A DNA stretch of 37,689 nucleotides from Xanthobacteraceae bacterium. GTDB lineage: Bacteria > Pseudomonadota > Alphaproteobacteria > Rhizobiales > Xanthobacteraceae. The stretch spans positions 1 to 37,689 of the forward strand of contig JAIESI010000278.1 of NCBI GenBank assembly GCA_019746135.1, given 5' to 3'. The translations under genes were made by a program, and so were the position numbers. Below are positions 1-8,203 of this stretch, in pieces (within the stretch, counting starts at the first letter, position 1; each line of letters begins with the position of its first letter). Under the pieces are notes generated by a model. The model worked only from the letters and a program-made list of their open reading frames with translations. It had not been told where the DNA came from and did not search any database.

Positions 1-343
1 TCGCAGCCTGAAACGATACCCTCATGTTATCGGAGATCGCGCCACGCCGAATTCCAACCACTTTTCGGACAGCACCGAGAATCTCGTCTTTCTTGTTGAG
101 CGTGGTGTCGTCGTCATGGTCGAAGACGATCGCTATACGGTGCGGCAGCCGCACCATCGCCTTCACCTCGCGGACGAAAGGGACTATGTTTTGTTCCTCG
201 TTGTAAACGGGGACGACCAGTGTAATTTCGACGTCAGCTCCATCGCAATGCGGGCTCCCCTGCTCGCCTGAAATACCCTGGTTCGCAATATCATGACCCG
301 CAAGGTCCTGGCTTGAGACGCTCTGGATAGACTGGCTGTGCAT
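1..343 (-). CDS. Glycosyltransferase family 2, DPM1-like (partial, N-terminal part)
   Basis: The gene reads leftwards and leaves the window, so only the first 114 codons are present. It starts at ATG 343-341, directly after an in-frame TGA. After a polar leader of about 37 residues comes VEITLVVPVYNEEQNIVPFV and then the block IAIVFDHDDDTTL. This is the nucleotide-binding strand and Asp-rich motif of dolichyl-phosphate-mannose-synthase-like GT2 enzymes, which usually move a sugar from a nucleotide donor to a polyprenyl phosphate or glycan at the cytoplasmic membrane face. The gene is divergent from the next gene with only about 50 bases between starts. Family assignment is firm. Acceptor, donor and presence of C-terminal membrane helices cannot be judged because the rest lies outside. 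Confidence 0.82.
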   Translation of the reverse strand, partial: MHSQSIQSVSSQDLAGHDIANQGISGEQGSPHCDGADVEITLVVPVYNEEQNIVPFVREVKAMVRLPHRIAIVFDHDDDTTLNKKDEILGAVRKVVGIRRGAISDNMRVSFQAA

Positions 344-390
344 TCAATCCTGTCTCTCTGCAACGAAGCCCCTTGGACGCTATCCTGCCA

Positions 391-1701
391 ATGACGCTTT
401 TCAGGCACGAGCCGCCCGGCCGCCTCTCTCCTCTACAGACTTTGCTCGAAAAACGCCATTCCGGCGCAGTGGTGGCGGTGGCGCTCACGGTGGTCGCCCT
501 CGTCCTGCTGGCTGGCGCCTTTATCTTCGGCCTGGGCTGGCTCGGAAGCTGGCGGCTGATCGGGTTTCCCTCGTCCCTCCCGCCGTTTCTCGATTTCCAC
601 CCGGTGCTGCTCAACGCGGCCCGCTGCGGCGCAGACCCTAACGGGATCTATCCGTATGTGCCCTGCGCCTATGCGACCAACGCCTTCAATTACCCCCCCG
701 TCTGGCTGCTGCTCGGCAAGCTTGGGCTGACTACAGACGACACCAACTGGCTTGCAGTGGCGATCGAGATCTCGGCCGCCGCCATGCTGGTCTACCTGCT
801 GCGCGGCTATTCAGTCCGGGCCGGCCTTATCGCGCTGCCGCTGATCCTGTCGCCGTCGATCGCGCTCGCATTCGAGCGCGCCAATATCGACTTGGTCGAA
901 TTCGTGTTAGTTGGGCTTGCCGCGATTGCGCTCGCGCGGCGCGGGCGCTCGGCTGCCGCGCTCTCGTTCGTGCTGCTCGCGGTCGCCGTGGTCGCCAAGT
1001 TTCTCGCGGTTTTCTGCTGCGCAATCGCGCTGAAGCTCACGCGCAGGACCATACTGCTTGCTGTTGCGCTTGGGCTCTTCACCGCCGCTTATCTCTACAG
1101 CCTTGCGCCGGTGCTGCCCTATATCCGCAGTATCACACCCGTCAGCCCGTTCGTATCCTATGGCTATCCCATCATCTTTGACCGCATCGAGCTTCTCTAT
1201 GGGCCGCGCTTCGGCTGGAACGTGGCCGGCTTGACCCAATCATGGGTTCCGCTCGCTTGTGTGCTCGCTGTGCTGCTGCTTTCGGCCGTCTGGGCGTTCG
1301 CAGTTTATCGGTCCCGCCGCGACGTGTACCGCATCTCCGACGGGCAGAGCGGCATCGCATTCATTTTCGGCGTGTCGATCTTCCTCGGCACCTTCCTGCT
1401 GCTCGGGACGAGCTTCACCTACCGCCTGATCTTCCTGCTGCTGGCCCTGCCGCAACTGTTCGACTGGATCGAAACGCCGGGAGCGACGAACCGCGCCTCC
1501 GCCCGTCTGAGCTATGTCATCCTGGCCTGCGGCGTGGTTTCACTCTGGCTCAAGTTTCATCCCGAGAAGACGCTACACATCAACCAGATGACCGACTGGA
1601 TGCTGTTCGCCATCTTCACCATGCTGTTCGTCCTCAACTTGCTACGTGCCTTACCCCGCTCGTTTACAGGCGCTGTCGGTCTCAAACCCGCCTCCGCATG
1701 A
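391..1701 (+). CDS. Multi-span membrane glycosyltransferase, GT87/DUF2029-like
   Basis: The product is 436 residues with about ten hydrophobic segments. Between the first two is a long polar loop (DFHPVLLNAARCGADPNG, then a conserved-looking FNYPPVW). This layout matches the GT-C-fold DUF2029/GT87 family, polyprenyl-phosphate-dependent mannosyltransferases that act on the periplasmic side of the membrane. The motif ANIDLVEF follows in the next loop. I chose ATG 391; an in-frame TTG at 373 would add six residues, and neither has a clear Shine-Dalgarno. The stop overlaps the next start (ATGA at 1698-1701), so the two membrane proteins are translationally coupled. Sugar and acceptor are not visible; the donor is inferred from the family. 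Confidence 0.75.
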   Translation: MTLFRHEPPGRLSPLQTLLEKRHSGAVVAVALTVVALVLLAGAFIFGLGWLGSWRLIGFPSSLPPFLDFHPVLLNAARCGADPNGIYPYVPCAYATNAFNYPPVWLLLGKLGLTTDDTNWLAVAIEISAAAMLVYLLRGYSVRAGLIALPLILSPSIALAFERANIDLVEFVLVGLAAIALARRGRSAAALSFVLLAVAVVAKFLAVFCCAIALKLTRRTILLAVALGLFTAAYLYSLAPVLPYIRSITPVSPFVSYGYPIIFDRIELLYGPRFGWNVAGLTQSWVPLACVLAVLLLSAVWAFAVYRSRRDVYRISDGQSGIAFIFGVSIFLGTFLLLGTSFTYRLIFLLLALPQLFDWIETPGATNRASARLSYVILACGVVSLWLKFHPEKTLHINQMTDWMLFAIFTMLFVLNLLRALPRSFTGAVGLKPASA

Positions 1702-3095
1702 CGACGGGACGCCATCTTCGACCTCTGCTGACGGTGTTCGCCACCGCTCTCGCAGTTCGCTGGCTCTATGTGCTCGTGGTGCTTTCCCTCACGCCCGGCA
1801 CGAGCGGGTTGATGGGACCGGACTCAGTTGGATATGTGGAAATCGCTTCGAAATTTGCGGCCGCATTGTCTTACGGCACGCTGCACGGATGGGATTGGCT
1901 CGGCCCGACGCCGCATCTGATGCCGCTGTTCGTCTGGCTGATCTCGCTGTGCTTCCTCACGTTCGGGCCCGAGCACGGACCGATCGCCTATGTCCTGATC
2001 CAAGGCATGTTCGACGCCGGTACCTGCGTCATTGTGTTCACTATGGCGTCGGCCCTCGCCCCGCGCTACGCGATGCCCGCGGCCGTCGCCGCCGTGCTTA
2101 ACCCGACGCAGGTGGTGCTAGGCGGCTTTGTCTACACCGACACGGTCTTCTGCTTTTTTTGCGCAGCGGCCATCTACGGCTCGATGCGCTGGCTGAAGGG
2201 CCATTCGCTGCGGTCTGCGATTTTGATCGGTGCGGCGCTGGGCGCGGCCGCCCTGACCCGCGTGCTGGTCGTGCCGTTCCTCGCGGTGCTGCTGCCGTTC
2301 CTCTGGGCTGCGGGCGGCCGGCGACACCTTTTTGACGCCTGCCGTGTCGGTACCCTGGTGGTTGCCGGGTTGGTCACAGCGGTGCTGATCGCGCCTGTCG
2401 TGGCGCGCAACGTCGCGGTCTATGGATCGTGGGGGCTCACGGCGCAGTCTGGCATGCACACCGCCTTCTGGATCGTCCCACTGGTGCAAGAGGCCAAGGA
2501 CAGCACGCCCTATGCGGTCACGGCAGAGGAGATGCATCGAAAGGCTGCGGCGCGCTGGAAGGAGACGCCGGCCAATCCCTTCGAGGAATCTCGGAACTAT
2601 GCCGAACTCGCCCGCGAATCTATGCTCACGCTTGGGGTTGTTCCAATCGCCAAGGCCTGGGTGACCGGAGCGGTCATCAATTTGGGCGCGCCGGCAATCG
2701 TGCTGCCTCCGCCCATCGCAAACCTGCCTCGGACCGGGTTCTTCGCCACGCCTGGCTCGTCCGCATTCGAGAAGATCCAGAACTACCTGTTCCGGTCGGA
2801 CAATGCGCTCTATGCGCGGCTGTTGCTGCTCGGCGTCGCCGGTGTCGCGCTCTGCCGGATCGGGCAACTGCTCGGCCTCGCGTCTCTGGCGCGCGACAGA
2901 ACGGCTTGGCCGGCACTCGGCCTGTTCGTCCTCTGGTGCGCCTATATCCTCGCCGTCAACGGACCAATCGCCTCGCCGAAATACCGCCTTCCGATCGAAC
3001 CCGTGCTGATGGTGATGCTAGGCGCTGGGATCACCGCGGCAGCAGGCCGGAAAAACCCGGTCAGCGGCGATGCTCCCGCAGGCTCCGCACGATGA
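1698..3095 (+). CDS. Multi-span membrane glycosyltransferase, GT39/ArnT-like
   Basis: The 465-residue product has many hydrophobic helices. The first periplasmic loop carries GPDSVGYVEIA, equivalent to the acidic D/E-x-x-Y loop of PMT/ArnT-type GT-C enzymes, which transfer sugars from undecaprenyl phosphate. Near the C-terminus SPKYRLPIEPVL is typical of the last periplasmic loop of this superfamily. The frame is open far upstream (to 1242), but that part is a shadow of the preceding gene; the ATG at 1698 overlaps its TGA by ATGA and is the sensible start. The last 35 bases overlap the convergent epimerase gene. It probably works with the preceding GT87-like enzyme on a lipid-linked glycan; this is inferred from position. 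Confidence 0.72.
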   Translation: MTTGRHLRPLLTVFATALAVRWLYVLVVLSLTPGTSGLMGPDSVGYVEIASKFAAALSYGTLHGWDWLGPTPHLMPLFVWLISLCFLTFGPEHGPIAYVLIQGMFDAGTCVIVFTMASALAPRYAMPAAVAAVLNPTQVVLGGFVYTDTVFCFFCAAAIYGSMRWLKGHSLRSAILIGAALGAAALTRVLVVPFLAVLLPFLWAAGGRRHLFDACRVGTLVVAGLVTAVLIAPVVARNVAVYGSWGLTAQSGMHTAFWIVPLVQEAKDSTPYAVTAEEMHRKAAARWKETPANPFEESRNYAELARESMLTLGVVPIAKAWVTGAVINLGAPAIVLPPPIANLPRTGFFATPGSSAFEKIQNYLFRSDNALYARLLLLGVAGVALCRIGQLLGLASLARDRTAWPALGLFVLWCAYILAVNGPIASPKYRLPIEPVLMVMLGAGITAAAGRKNPVSGDAPAGSAR

Positions 3096-4146
3096 TGTCG
3101 GCAGCGCGGCCATCGCCATAGGGCGCACCCTGCACGCCTTTGCGCGCGCGGGCCGCGAGTGCAACCTCGCGCAGGCGGTCCGCCTGCTCCGGCGGCAGTA
3201 GGGTGTTCCAGCCGAGTTCGACCAGCTCGGTCCATTCCGTCTCGTCGCGTATCGTCAGGCACGGGACCTGCTGATAGAACGCCTCCTTCTGTACTCCGCC
3301 GGAATCGGTGATGATCAGCGCGGCGTGGCGCTCCATCTGCATCATGTCAAAATATCCGGCGGGCTCGATCAGAATCCCTCCAGCGCCGGTAAACGCATCC
3401 CGGGTTTCACGGTCAAGCGCGGCAAGCGTGCGTGGATGGAGCGGCAGAACCACACGTAGCGCCGTGGTGAGATCGGTGAGACCGCGGAAGATCGCGTGCA
3501 ATCGCTCCGCGCGGTCCGTGTTCTCGGCGCGATGAATGGTGGCAAGCGCAAATGACTTGGAAGCGAGGCCAAGCCTCGCCAGCGCGTTGCTTTGACGCTC
3601 CGCTTCCGCCGAGAACATCAGCACCGCATCGTGCATCACATCGCCGGCGACGACGATGGCCGATTCGGCGATGCCCTCGCGGCGCAGGTTTGCCGCTGAC
3701 GCATCGCTGGCGGCCAACAGCAGCGTCGAAACGTGGTCGGTCACCACGCGGTTAATCTCCTCGGGCATTGTGCGGTTATAGGAGCGCGCACCGGCTTCCA
3801 CATGGGCGATCGGGATGTGAAGCTTCGCTGCGGCAAGGGCGGCAGCGAGCGTCGAGTTGGTGTCACCGTAGACCAGCAGCCAGTCGGGCCGCTCTGCCGT
3901 CAGCGCGGTCTCGATCGCCTCCAGCATCAGCCCAGTCTGACGTCCGTGCGACCCCGAGCCAATACCGAGGTGATGGTCGGGTTGTTTAAGATTGAGTTCC
4001 TCAAAAAAATTACCCGACATGCTCTGGTCATAGTGCTGTCCGGTGTGCACCAAGCACTCGCTCAAGCCGGCCCGCGCAAGGGCCCGCGACACCGGCGCGG
4101 CCTTGATGAATTGTGGCCGCGCGCCCACCACGCTGACGATCTTCAT
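3061..4146 (-). CDS. wecB: UDP-GlcNAc 2-epimerase, non-hydrolysing (WecB/WbpI family)
   Basis: The product has 361 residues, normal for the family. Visible motifs are GARPQFIK (8-15), GDTNST (94-99, catalytic Asp95), HVEAGARS (115-122, Glu117), PEE (128-130), HRAENTD (His205) and DSGGVQKEA (281-289). These residues invert C2 of a UDP-2-acetamido sugar through a 2-acetamidoglucal intermediate. The MPEEINR segment and TIRDETEWTELV resemble WbpI, which epimerises UDP-GlcNAc(3NAc)A to the mannuronate form, more than E. coli WecB, which has SPWPEE there. That would fit the WbpB and WbpD genes 28 kb away in this window. It is last in a minus-strand group and overlaps the convergent membrane glycosyltransferase by 35 bases. 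Family certain, WbpI role probable. Confidence 0.9.
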   Translation of the reverse strand: MKIVSVVGARPQFIKAAPVSRALARAGLSECLVHTGQHYDQSMSGNFFEELNLKQPDHHLGIGSGSHGRQTGLMLEAIETALTAERPDWLLVYGDTNSTLAAALAAAKLHIPIAHVEAGARSYNRTMPEEINRVVTDHVSTLLLAASDASAANLRREGIAESAIVVAGDVMHDAVLMFSAEAERQSNALARLGLASKSFALATIHRAENTDRAERLHAIFRGLTDLTTALRVVLPLHPRTLAALDRETRDAFTGAGGILIEPAGYFDMMQMERHAALIITDSGGVQKEAFYQQVPCLTIRDETEWTELVELGWNTLLPPEQADRLREVALAARARKGVQGAPYGDGRAADIIVRSLREHRR

Positions 4147-4159
4147 GGCTTCAACAGGC

Positions 4160-5287
4160 TCATGCGGAGTGAGTGGAGAGCGTCCGCTCGATCAAGTCCG
4201 CAGTCTGCTCGGCGCGGCGGCCCCAGGAATGATCGCGCACGATCAGTTCGTGGCCACGACGGCCCATTTGCTTCCGCATTGCCGGGTCGCCGGCAATTTC
4301 TGCGACCGCGCGGGCGAGCGCCGGCGCGCTGCCCGGTTCGACTACCAGTCCACATTGCTCCGCGCGCACGAGATCGGCCTGCCCTGGATAGTCGGATACG
4401 ACCGCCGGCACGCCGCAGGCGAGTATCTCGAACAGCTTAATGGGAAACAGACCGGTTTTGTCGGTGTCGTCCTCGCGGGTTTTCGGCACCAACCCCGCCA
4501 TCGATCCCGCCACCACGCTGCCGACGTCGGCATACGGCAATCGGCCAAGATAGCGAAGGTTGGTATACTGTGTGGCTGCTTCGCGAACCTCAGGCGCCAT
4601 CTGGCCGTCGCCGACAATCACCAGGCTGACGTCTTTCGGCCATGCCGGATCTGACACCGCGTCCAGCATCACCGGGATGCCTTGCCAGCGCGCGAAACCG
4701 CCAAAAAACACCACGTAGTGGTCTGGCAGGCTGGCGCGCCGCTCGCACTGCGGATTGAAGAGTGTGGTGTTTGCACCGTTTGGAATAACCTCGATCGCGC
4801 AACTGCAACCCTCGGCGCGCAGCCATTGCTGCAACTGCGGCGTCACCGGCACCAGCGCCTGTGCCCAGCGATATTGCGTTCGCTGCAGCCATTGCAGCAA
4901 CCCATTGAAATGCCGCGTCCATGGATAAGTGACTGTAATATCGAGGTGCGGACCATTCACTTCATGGATGAACGTCTTGCCCGTGAGCCGCCCCACCAGC
5001 GCTGCGGCGAACGCCATGTTGTGTCCACGCACGTAGACCAGGTCGTAACGCCGGAATCGCGCAATCAGCAGCGCCTGCAGGCGTATGTGTTCCAAAAAGC
5101 GGCGAAGGAGGGCCGGCTGCACAGCCGCGTCGGTATAGCTCGGCAAATAAAGATCAACTGGAAAGCCTAGCCGCCGTAAGCCTTGCACGATCTCGAACAC
5201 ATGGGCGTAGCTCGCCTGGCCCTGCCGCGGCGCCTCCAGCGTGAGGTAGGCCACGCGGATGCCCGACCGTGACGTGCTCGCATGCAT
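4160..5287 (-). CDS. Glycosyltransferase family 4
   Basis: The 375-residue GT-B protein has VAYLTLEAPRQGQASYAHVF at the N-terminus, HEVNGPHLD (108-116), VIPNGA (167-172), FFGGFARWQG (194-203), VGDGQ (225-229) and KLFEILACGVPAVVSD (284-299). The last contains the first Glu of the EX7E nucleotide-sugar-binding motif of GT4 retaining enzymes. It should add one sugar to a growing glycan in the cytoplasm. The frame is open to 5449, but those 54 codons overlap the upstream gene and are not GT4-like, so I use ATG 5287, which leaves a 55-base gap after the preceding stop. The epimerase follows 13 bases downstream, suggesting one transcript. Donor not determinable. Confidence 0.88.
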   Translation of the reverse strand: MHASTSRSGIRVAYLTLEAPRQGQASYAHVFEIVQGLRRLGFPVDLYLPSYTDAAVQPALLRRFLEHIRLQALLIARFRRYDLVYVRGHNMAFAAALVGRLTGKTFIHEVNGPHLDITVTYPWTRHFNGLLQWLQRTQYRWAQALVPVTPQLQQWLRAEGCSCAIEVIPNGANTTLFNPQCERRASLPDHYVVFFGGFARWQGIPVMLDAVSDPAWPKDVSLVIVGDGQMAPEVREAATQYTNLRYLGRLPYADVGSVVAGSMAGLVPKTREDDTDKTGLFPIKLFEILACGVPAVVSDYPGQADLVRAEQCGLVVEPGSAPALARAVAEIAGDPAMRKQMGRRGHELIVRDHSWGRRAEQTADLIERTLSTHSA

Positions 5288-5342
5288 CAAGACATCCGCG
5301 CCACCACGCGGCGGCCCATGCTGATCCACCCGGTCAATCACA

Positions 5343-6938
5343 TCACGGCCATTCGCGCTGATGGCCTGGCAGCCGATTGCGGGAGCGCATGGATGCGGCG
5401 CCGCATAGCGAATCGAGCAGCTCCACCAGACGGTGGGTCGATTTGCCATCCATCAGCGCCCAGCGCGGCGCATCCGCCGCCTGCGCGCGCAGCAATTCCG
5501 ACCAATAAGCCTGGTCCTGCGCCAACCGATTGACCTCGTGGACGAAGGCTTCCTTTGTTTCGACGTGGACAATGCCGGGCGCGCCGACGAAATCGCCGTA
5601 GCGATATTGGTAAACGTCGTAATTGATGCTCGGAATGCCGCAAGCGGCGGCCCAGCGCAGCGTGGACGAGATCGAAGCCACATAGATGTCAGCGAGAGGG
5701 ACGAGCTCGATCGTGTCGTGAGGCGCCACCGCGACACCAAATTTCTCAAGATAGGTGAACTCCTCGCGCCGATAGCGTGGGTTAATCTTCAGCACCACGT
5801 TGAACTCCCGATTCCAGGCCGCGAGCGCTTTCACCCAAAATTCGAGCAACTCGGAATAGCGGTCGAATTCGCATTCCGGCACGCCGCTCACCAATTGATC
5901 GGGCACGAGCGCGGACAGCAGCAGCCGCTTCCCTGCCGGCAGACCAAGCTGACGATAGACCACCTCACGGCGGCTCGTCTTGTCGAACGCCGCGGCAAAC
6001 AGCATGTCGTCGCCGCAGCTTCCGGTCAGCGCTAGCTGTGCCTCCGGAAAGCCCGCAGCGCGGTAGACCTCCAGCATACGCTCGCTTTCGACCGCGATGC
6101 GGTCCGATGAGCCGCTGTTGACGATCCAGGGATTGGGCGGCGCAAGACCCGCGATCTCGCTCGCATGGACAAGGCCCGGCTTGGAGCGCAACAAAGTGCG
6201 GCCCTTGTGCAGCATCGACCAGCGCGGATAAGCGAAGGCCGCAGCGCGATAGGCTGGCGCCGCGTGCCATGGAACCGCGATATTTATGCAGCTTTCCGCG
6301 GTTTCCAGAACGTTCGGGATTGTGAACGGGATCACTATCGACGGAATACCCTTGCGGCGTGCCGCTCGGATAAACGGACCCGAATACATGCCGGGAATAT
6401 CCTCCGAAAGGCAGACCACTTCGGGTTGGAGCCGCGTCAGGACCTTTCGGATATCGAGCTCGGCCCTCAGCAGGTATTCGAGGTAGCCATAGCGCTCGGC
6501 ACGCCGTAGCCGCCGCAGTACGCGGCGGCGGTGCCAGCGGCCGATTGCTGTGCGCCACAACGACGCGCTGGCGCGAATGCCCGCAAGGCGAAGCACAACG
6601 GCGAGGACCAAGCCCAGCGACTCCTCCGCCCGCGCCGCCATGCGGCCGGCTACGCCGCGGACGCGCGGCACCCGACTACGGGGGCTACCGCCAACATCGG
6701 ACTGGGTGGTTTCAGTCATCAACGCCGACCAGGGGCGGGCGAGAAGCTGTTCCTCATATACGCAGGCAATGCCCCGCTTGCGGCACTCGGCCACCTCCTG
6801 ATCTAGCGACGATTCGCGCTGGGCGCTGATCAGGAATATCGGCTCATAAGAGCCGTGCTTATTCAGCTGGCTTGCTGTGCGCATTGCGTCGGAAAACGTC
6901 GTGCGCTGATAGGTCAGAAACAAGGCAAGCTTGCGCAA
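5343..6938 (-). CDS. GT-B-like surface polysaccharide protein, paralogue 1 of 3
   Basis: The 531-residue protein is one of three paralogues in the window (with 8204-9526 and 36418-37617). Shared blocks in order: a P-F/T-TIPN segment, PWIVNSGSSD, LTGSCGDD, a PDQ segment followed by PECEFDRYSELLEFW, VVLKINPRYRRE, LVPLADIYVASISSTLRWA and NYDVYQYRYGDF (439-450), then about 80 C-terminal residues. The layout resembles the C-terminal nucleotide-binding half of GT-B or 2-epimerase-type folds, so a transferase role in the glycan is likely but unproven. The only start compatible with the N-terminal strand LALFLTYQR is TTG 6938, preceded by GGATGG; no ATG or GTG exists upstream before the stop. It probably leads the group with the GT4 and epimerase genes. 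Confidence 0.72.
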   Translation of the reverse strand: MRKLALFLTYQRTTFSDAMRTASQLNKHGSYEPIFLISAQRESSLDQEVAECRKRGIACVYEEQLLARPWSALMTETTQSDVGGSPRSRVPRVRGVAGRMAARAEESLGLVLAVVLRLAGIRASASLWRTAIGRWHRRRVLRRLRRAERYGYLEYLLRAELDIRKVLTRLQPEVVCLSEDIPGMYSGPFIRAARRKGIPSIVIPFTIPNVLETAESCINIAVPWHAAPAYRAAAFAYPRWSMLHKGRTLLRSKPGLVHASEIAGLAPPNPWIVNSGSSDRIAVESERMLEVYRAAGFPEAQLALTGSCGDDMLFAAAFDKTSRREVVYRQLGLPAGKRLLLSALVPDQLVSGVPECEFDRYSELLEFWVKALAAWNREFNVVLKINPRYRREEFTYLEKFGVAVAPHDTIELVPLADIYVASISSTLRWAAACGIPSINYDVYQYRYGDFVGAPGIVHVETKEAFVHEVNRLAQDQAYWSELLRAQAADAPRWALMDGKSTHRLVELLDSLCGAASMRSRNRLPGHQREWP

Positions 6939-7064
6939 GCGATGGGGCCGCCATCCATTCCGGTCGTCATATTCCTCGTAGCATGCATTAAGTTCTGAAC
7001 GCCCCGCGAATGACGCTGCGGCGGTTCTGGATATGCCGTTGTCCGGGCGGCATTAACCTAACCG

Positions 7065-7094
7065 TTGAAGGTTGTGCCGAGATGCGGGTACTAT
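7065..7094 (+). promoter_or_regulatory. Possible sigma-70-type promoter for the dioxygenase gene
   Basis: TTGAAG (7065-7070) and TACTAT (7089-7094) are separated by 18 bases, 36 bases before the ATG at 7131. Each hexamer matches the consensus at four of six positions, so this is only a candidate. It lies in the 192-base divergent gap between the dioxygenase and GT-B-like paralogue 1. Confidence 0.28.
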
Positions 7095-7130
7095 GAAGTG
7101 CAAATTCCAACATAGCATGCGAGGATTTCC

Positions 7131-8189
7131 ATGAGCGCGTCAGCCGATTCCGTTGCCCAGTCCGTCACCGGGGATCTCGAGCGGGATGGCTTCGTGGTCG
7201 TCAAATCGGTGCTCGACAAGGCGCTGGTTGAACAGGCGCGGCGCGACCTTGAGGCGATCTACGCCAAGGACCTTGAAGAGCGTAGCCTGCGAAACCTGGA
7301 CGAACAGACTTTCACGCACGGCAGCACCAAAAGCATTCTCAACAAGACCACGCATCTGGTTCTTGGACTTCCTGGCAAAAGCAAAGCGCTAGACGACTGC
7401 TACGAAAAGATCCTGACCGATCCGATGACGGGTCAGATCATTCGAGCGATCGCCGGCGAGCATATCAAGATCCGCGATGTCAACTGCCGCTATATGACCG
7501 GCACCTACGACGGCGGTGACTTCCTCAACCCGCCGCACGAATGGCACCGCGACTCGCCCGGCGAATTCTGCATCGCAATCCCTCTCAACGACGTGGCCGA
7601 AGGCGATAACGGCGCGACCGCGGTTATTCCGGGTTCCCACCGTTATCCATGGTGTCCGCGCTGGAACGCCATGTTCGGCGCGCCATTCTACATCAATCGC
7701 TATCCGCCGAAGCGTGGGCCGTCGTTTCTCACGCGCTTCAATCCGTTCAATCGTCTGCTGCACAAGCACCGCACCAAGGGTAGCACCGGCATCTACGCCA
7801 AGCCGGGCGACTTCTACATCTTCCTGAACGACACATGGCACGGGCGTGTGGCCAATCTCCACGGCGCGCGAGCGATGATCGTGATGGCGGGCGCGTTCCC
7901 GACCGAATTCGCCTTCCCGGACAATCCCGATCCGTTTCCCGCCGAGATGGTAAACCGCCTGCCGCCCAAATACCGCAAGGCGGTGTCGCGCGACGCGCCG
8001 GCCAACAGCGGCACAGATACGATGACGCACCGGGTTCTGAAGTCGCAGCGCCCTGACCGTCCCACCGATCTGTTTTGGTGGGCGCGCAAGGAAAAGGAGG
8101 CGATGGTGCAACTCTCCCACGCCACCCTCTGGTGCGTGCAGCGCGTGCCGCGGCTCCACAGCCTTATCCGGCAACACGCGGCGCGCTAG
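7131..8189 (+). CDS. Phytanoyl-CoA dioxygenase (PhyH) family protein
   Basis: The 352-residue protein carries the Fe(II)/2-oxoglutarate oxygenase facial triad: His139-x-Asp141 in PPHEWHRDSPGEF and His237 in NDTWHGRV, with Arg247 (GARAM) placed to bind 2-oxoglutarate. PGSH (167-170) is a typical PhyH block. It should hydroxylate a C-H bond at the cost of O2 and 2-oxoglutarate; the substrate is unknown but the location suggests a sugar or lipid part of the glycan. AGGA lies 7 bases before ATG 7131, a good ribosome site. It is the only plus-strand gene between 3.1 and 34.3 kb and ends 14 bases from the convergent GT-B-like paralogue 2. It may be a separate transcription unit. Confidence 0.85.
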   Translation: MSASADSVAQSVTGDLERDGFVVVKSVLDKALVEQARRDLEAIYAKDLEERSLRNLDEQTFTHGSTKSILNKTTHLVLGLPGKSKALDDCYEKILTDPMTGQIIRAIAGEHIKIRDVNCRYMTGTYDGGDFLNPPHEWHRDSPGEFCIAIPLNDVAEGDNGATAVIPGSHRYPWCPRWNAMFGAPFYINRYPPKRGPSFLTRFNPFNRLLHKHRTKGSTGIYAKPGDFYIFLNDTWHGRVANLHGARAMIVMAGAFPTEFAFPDNPDPFPAEMVNRLPPKYRKAVSRDAPANSGTDTMTHRVLKSQRPDRPTDLFWWARKEKEAMVQLSHATLWCVQRVPRLHSLIRQHAAR

Positions 8190-8203
8190 CAGAGTCCTTG
8201 AGG

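Noticed and set aside
6992..7000. GTTC-T-GAAC palindrome upstream of GT-B-like paralogue 1, similar to the operator half-sites.
   Set aside because: The spacing is one base rather than seven between GTTC and GAAC, so a dimer bound to the operators would not fit.
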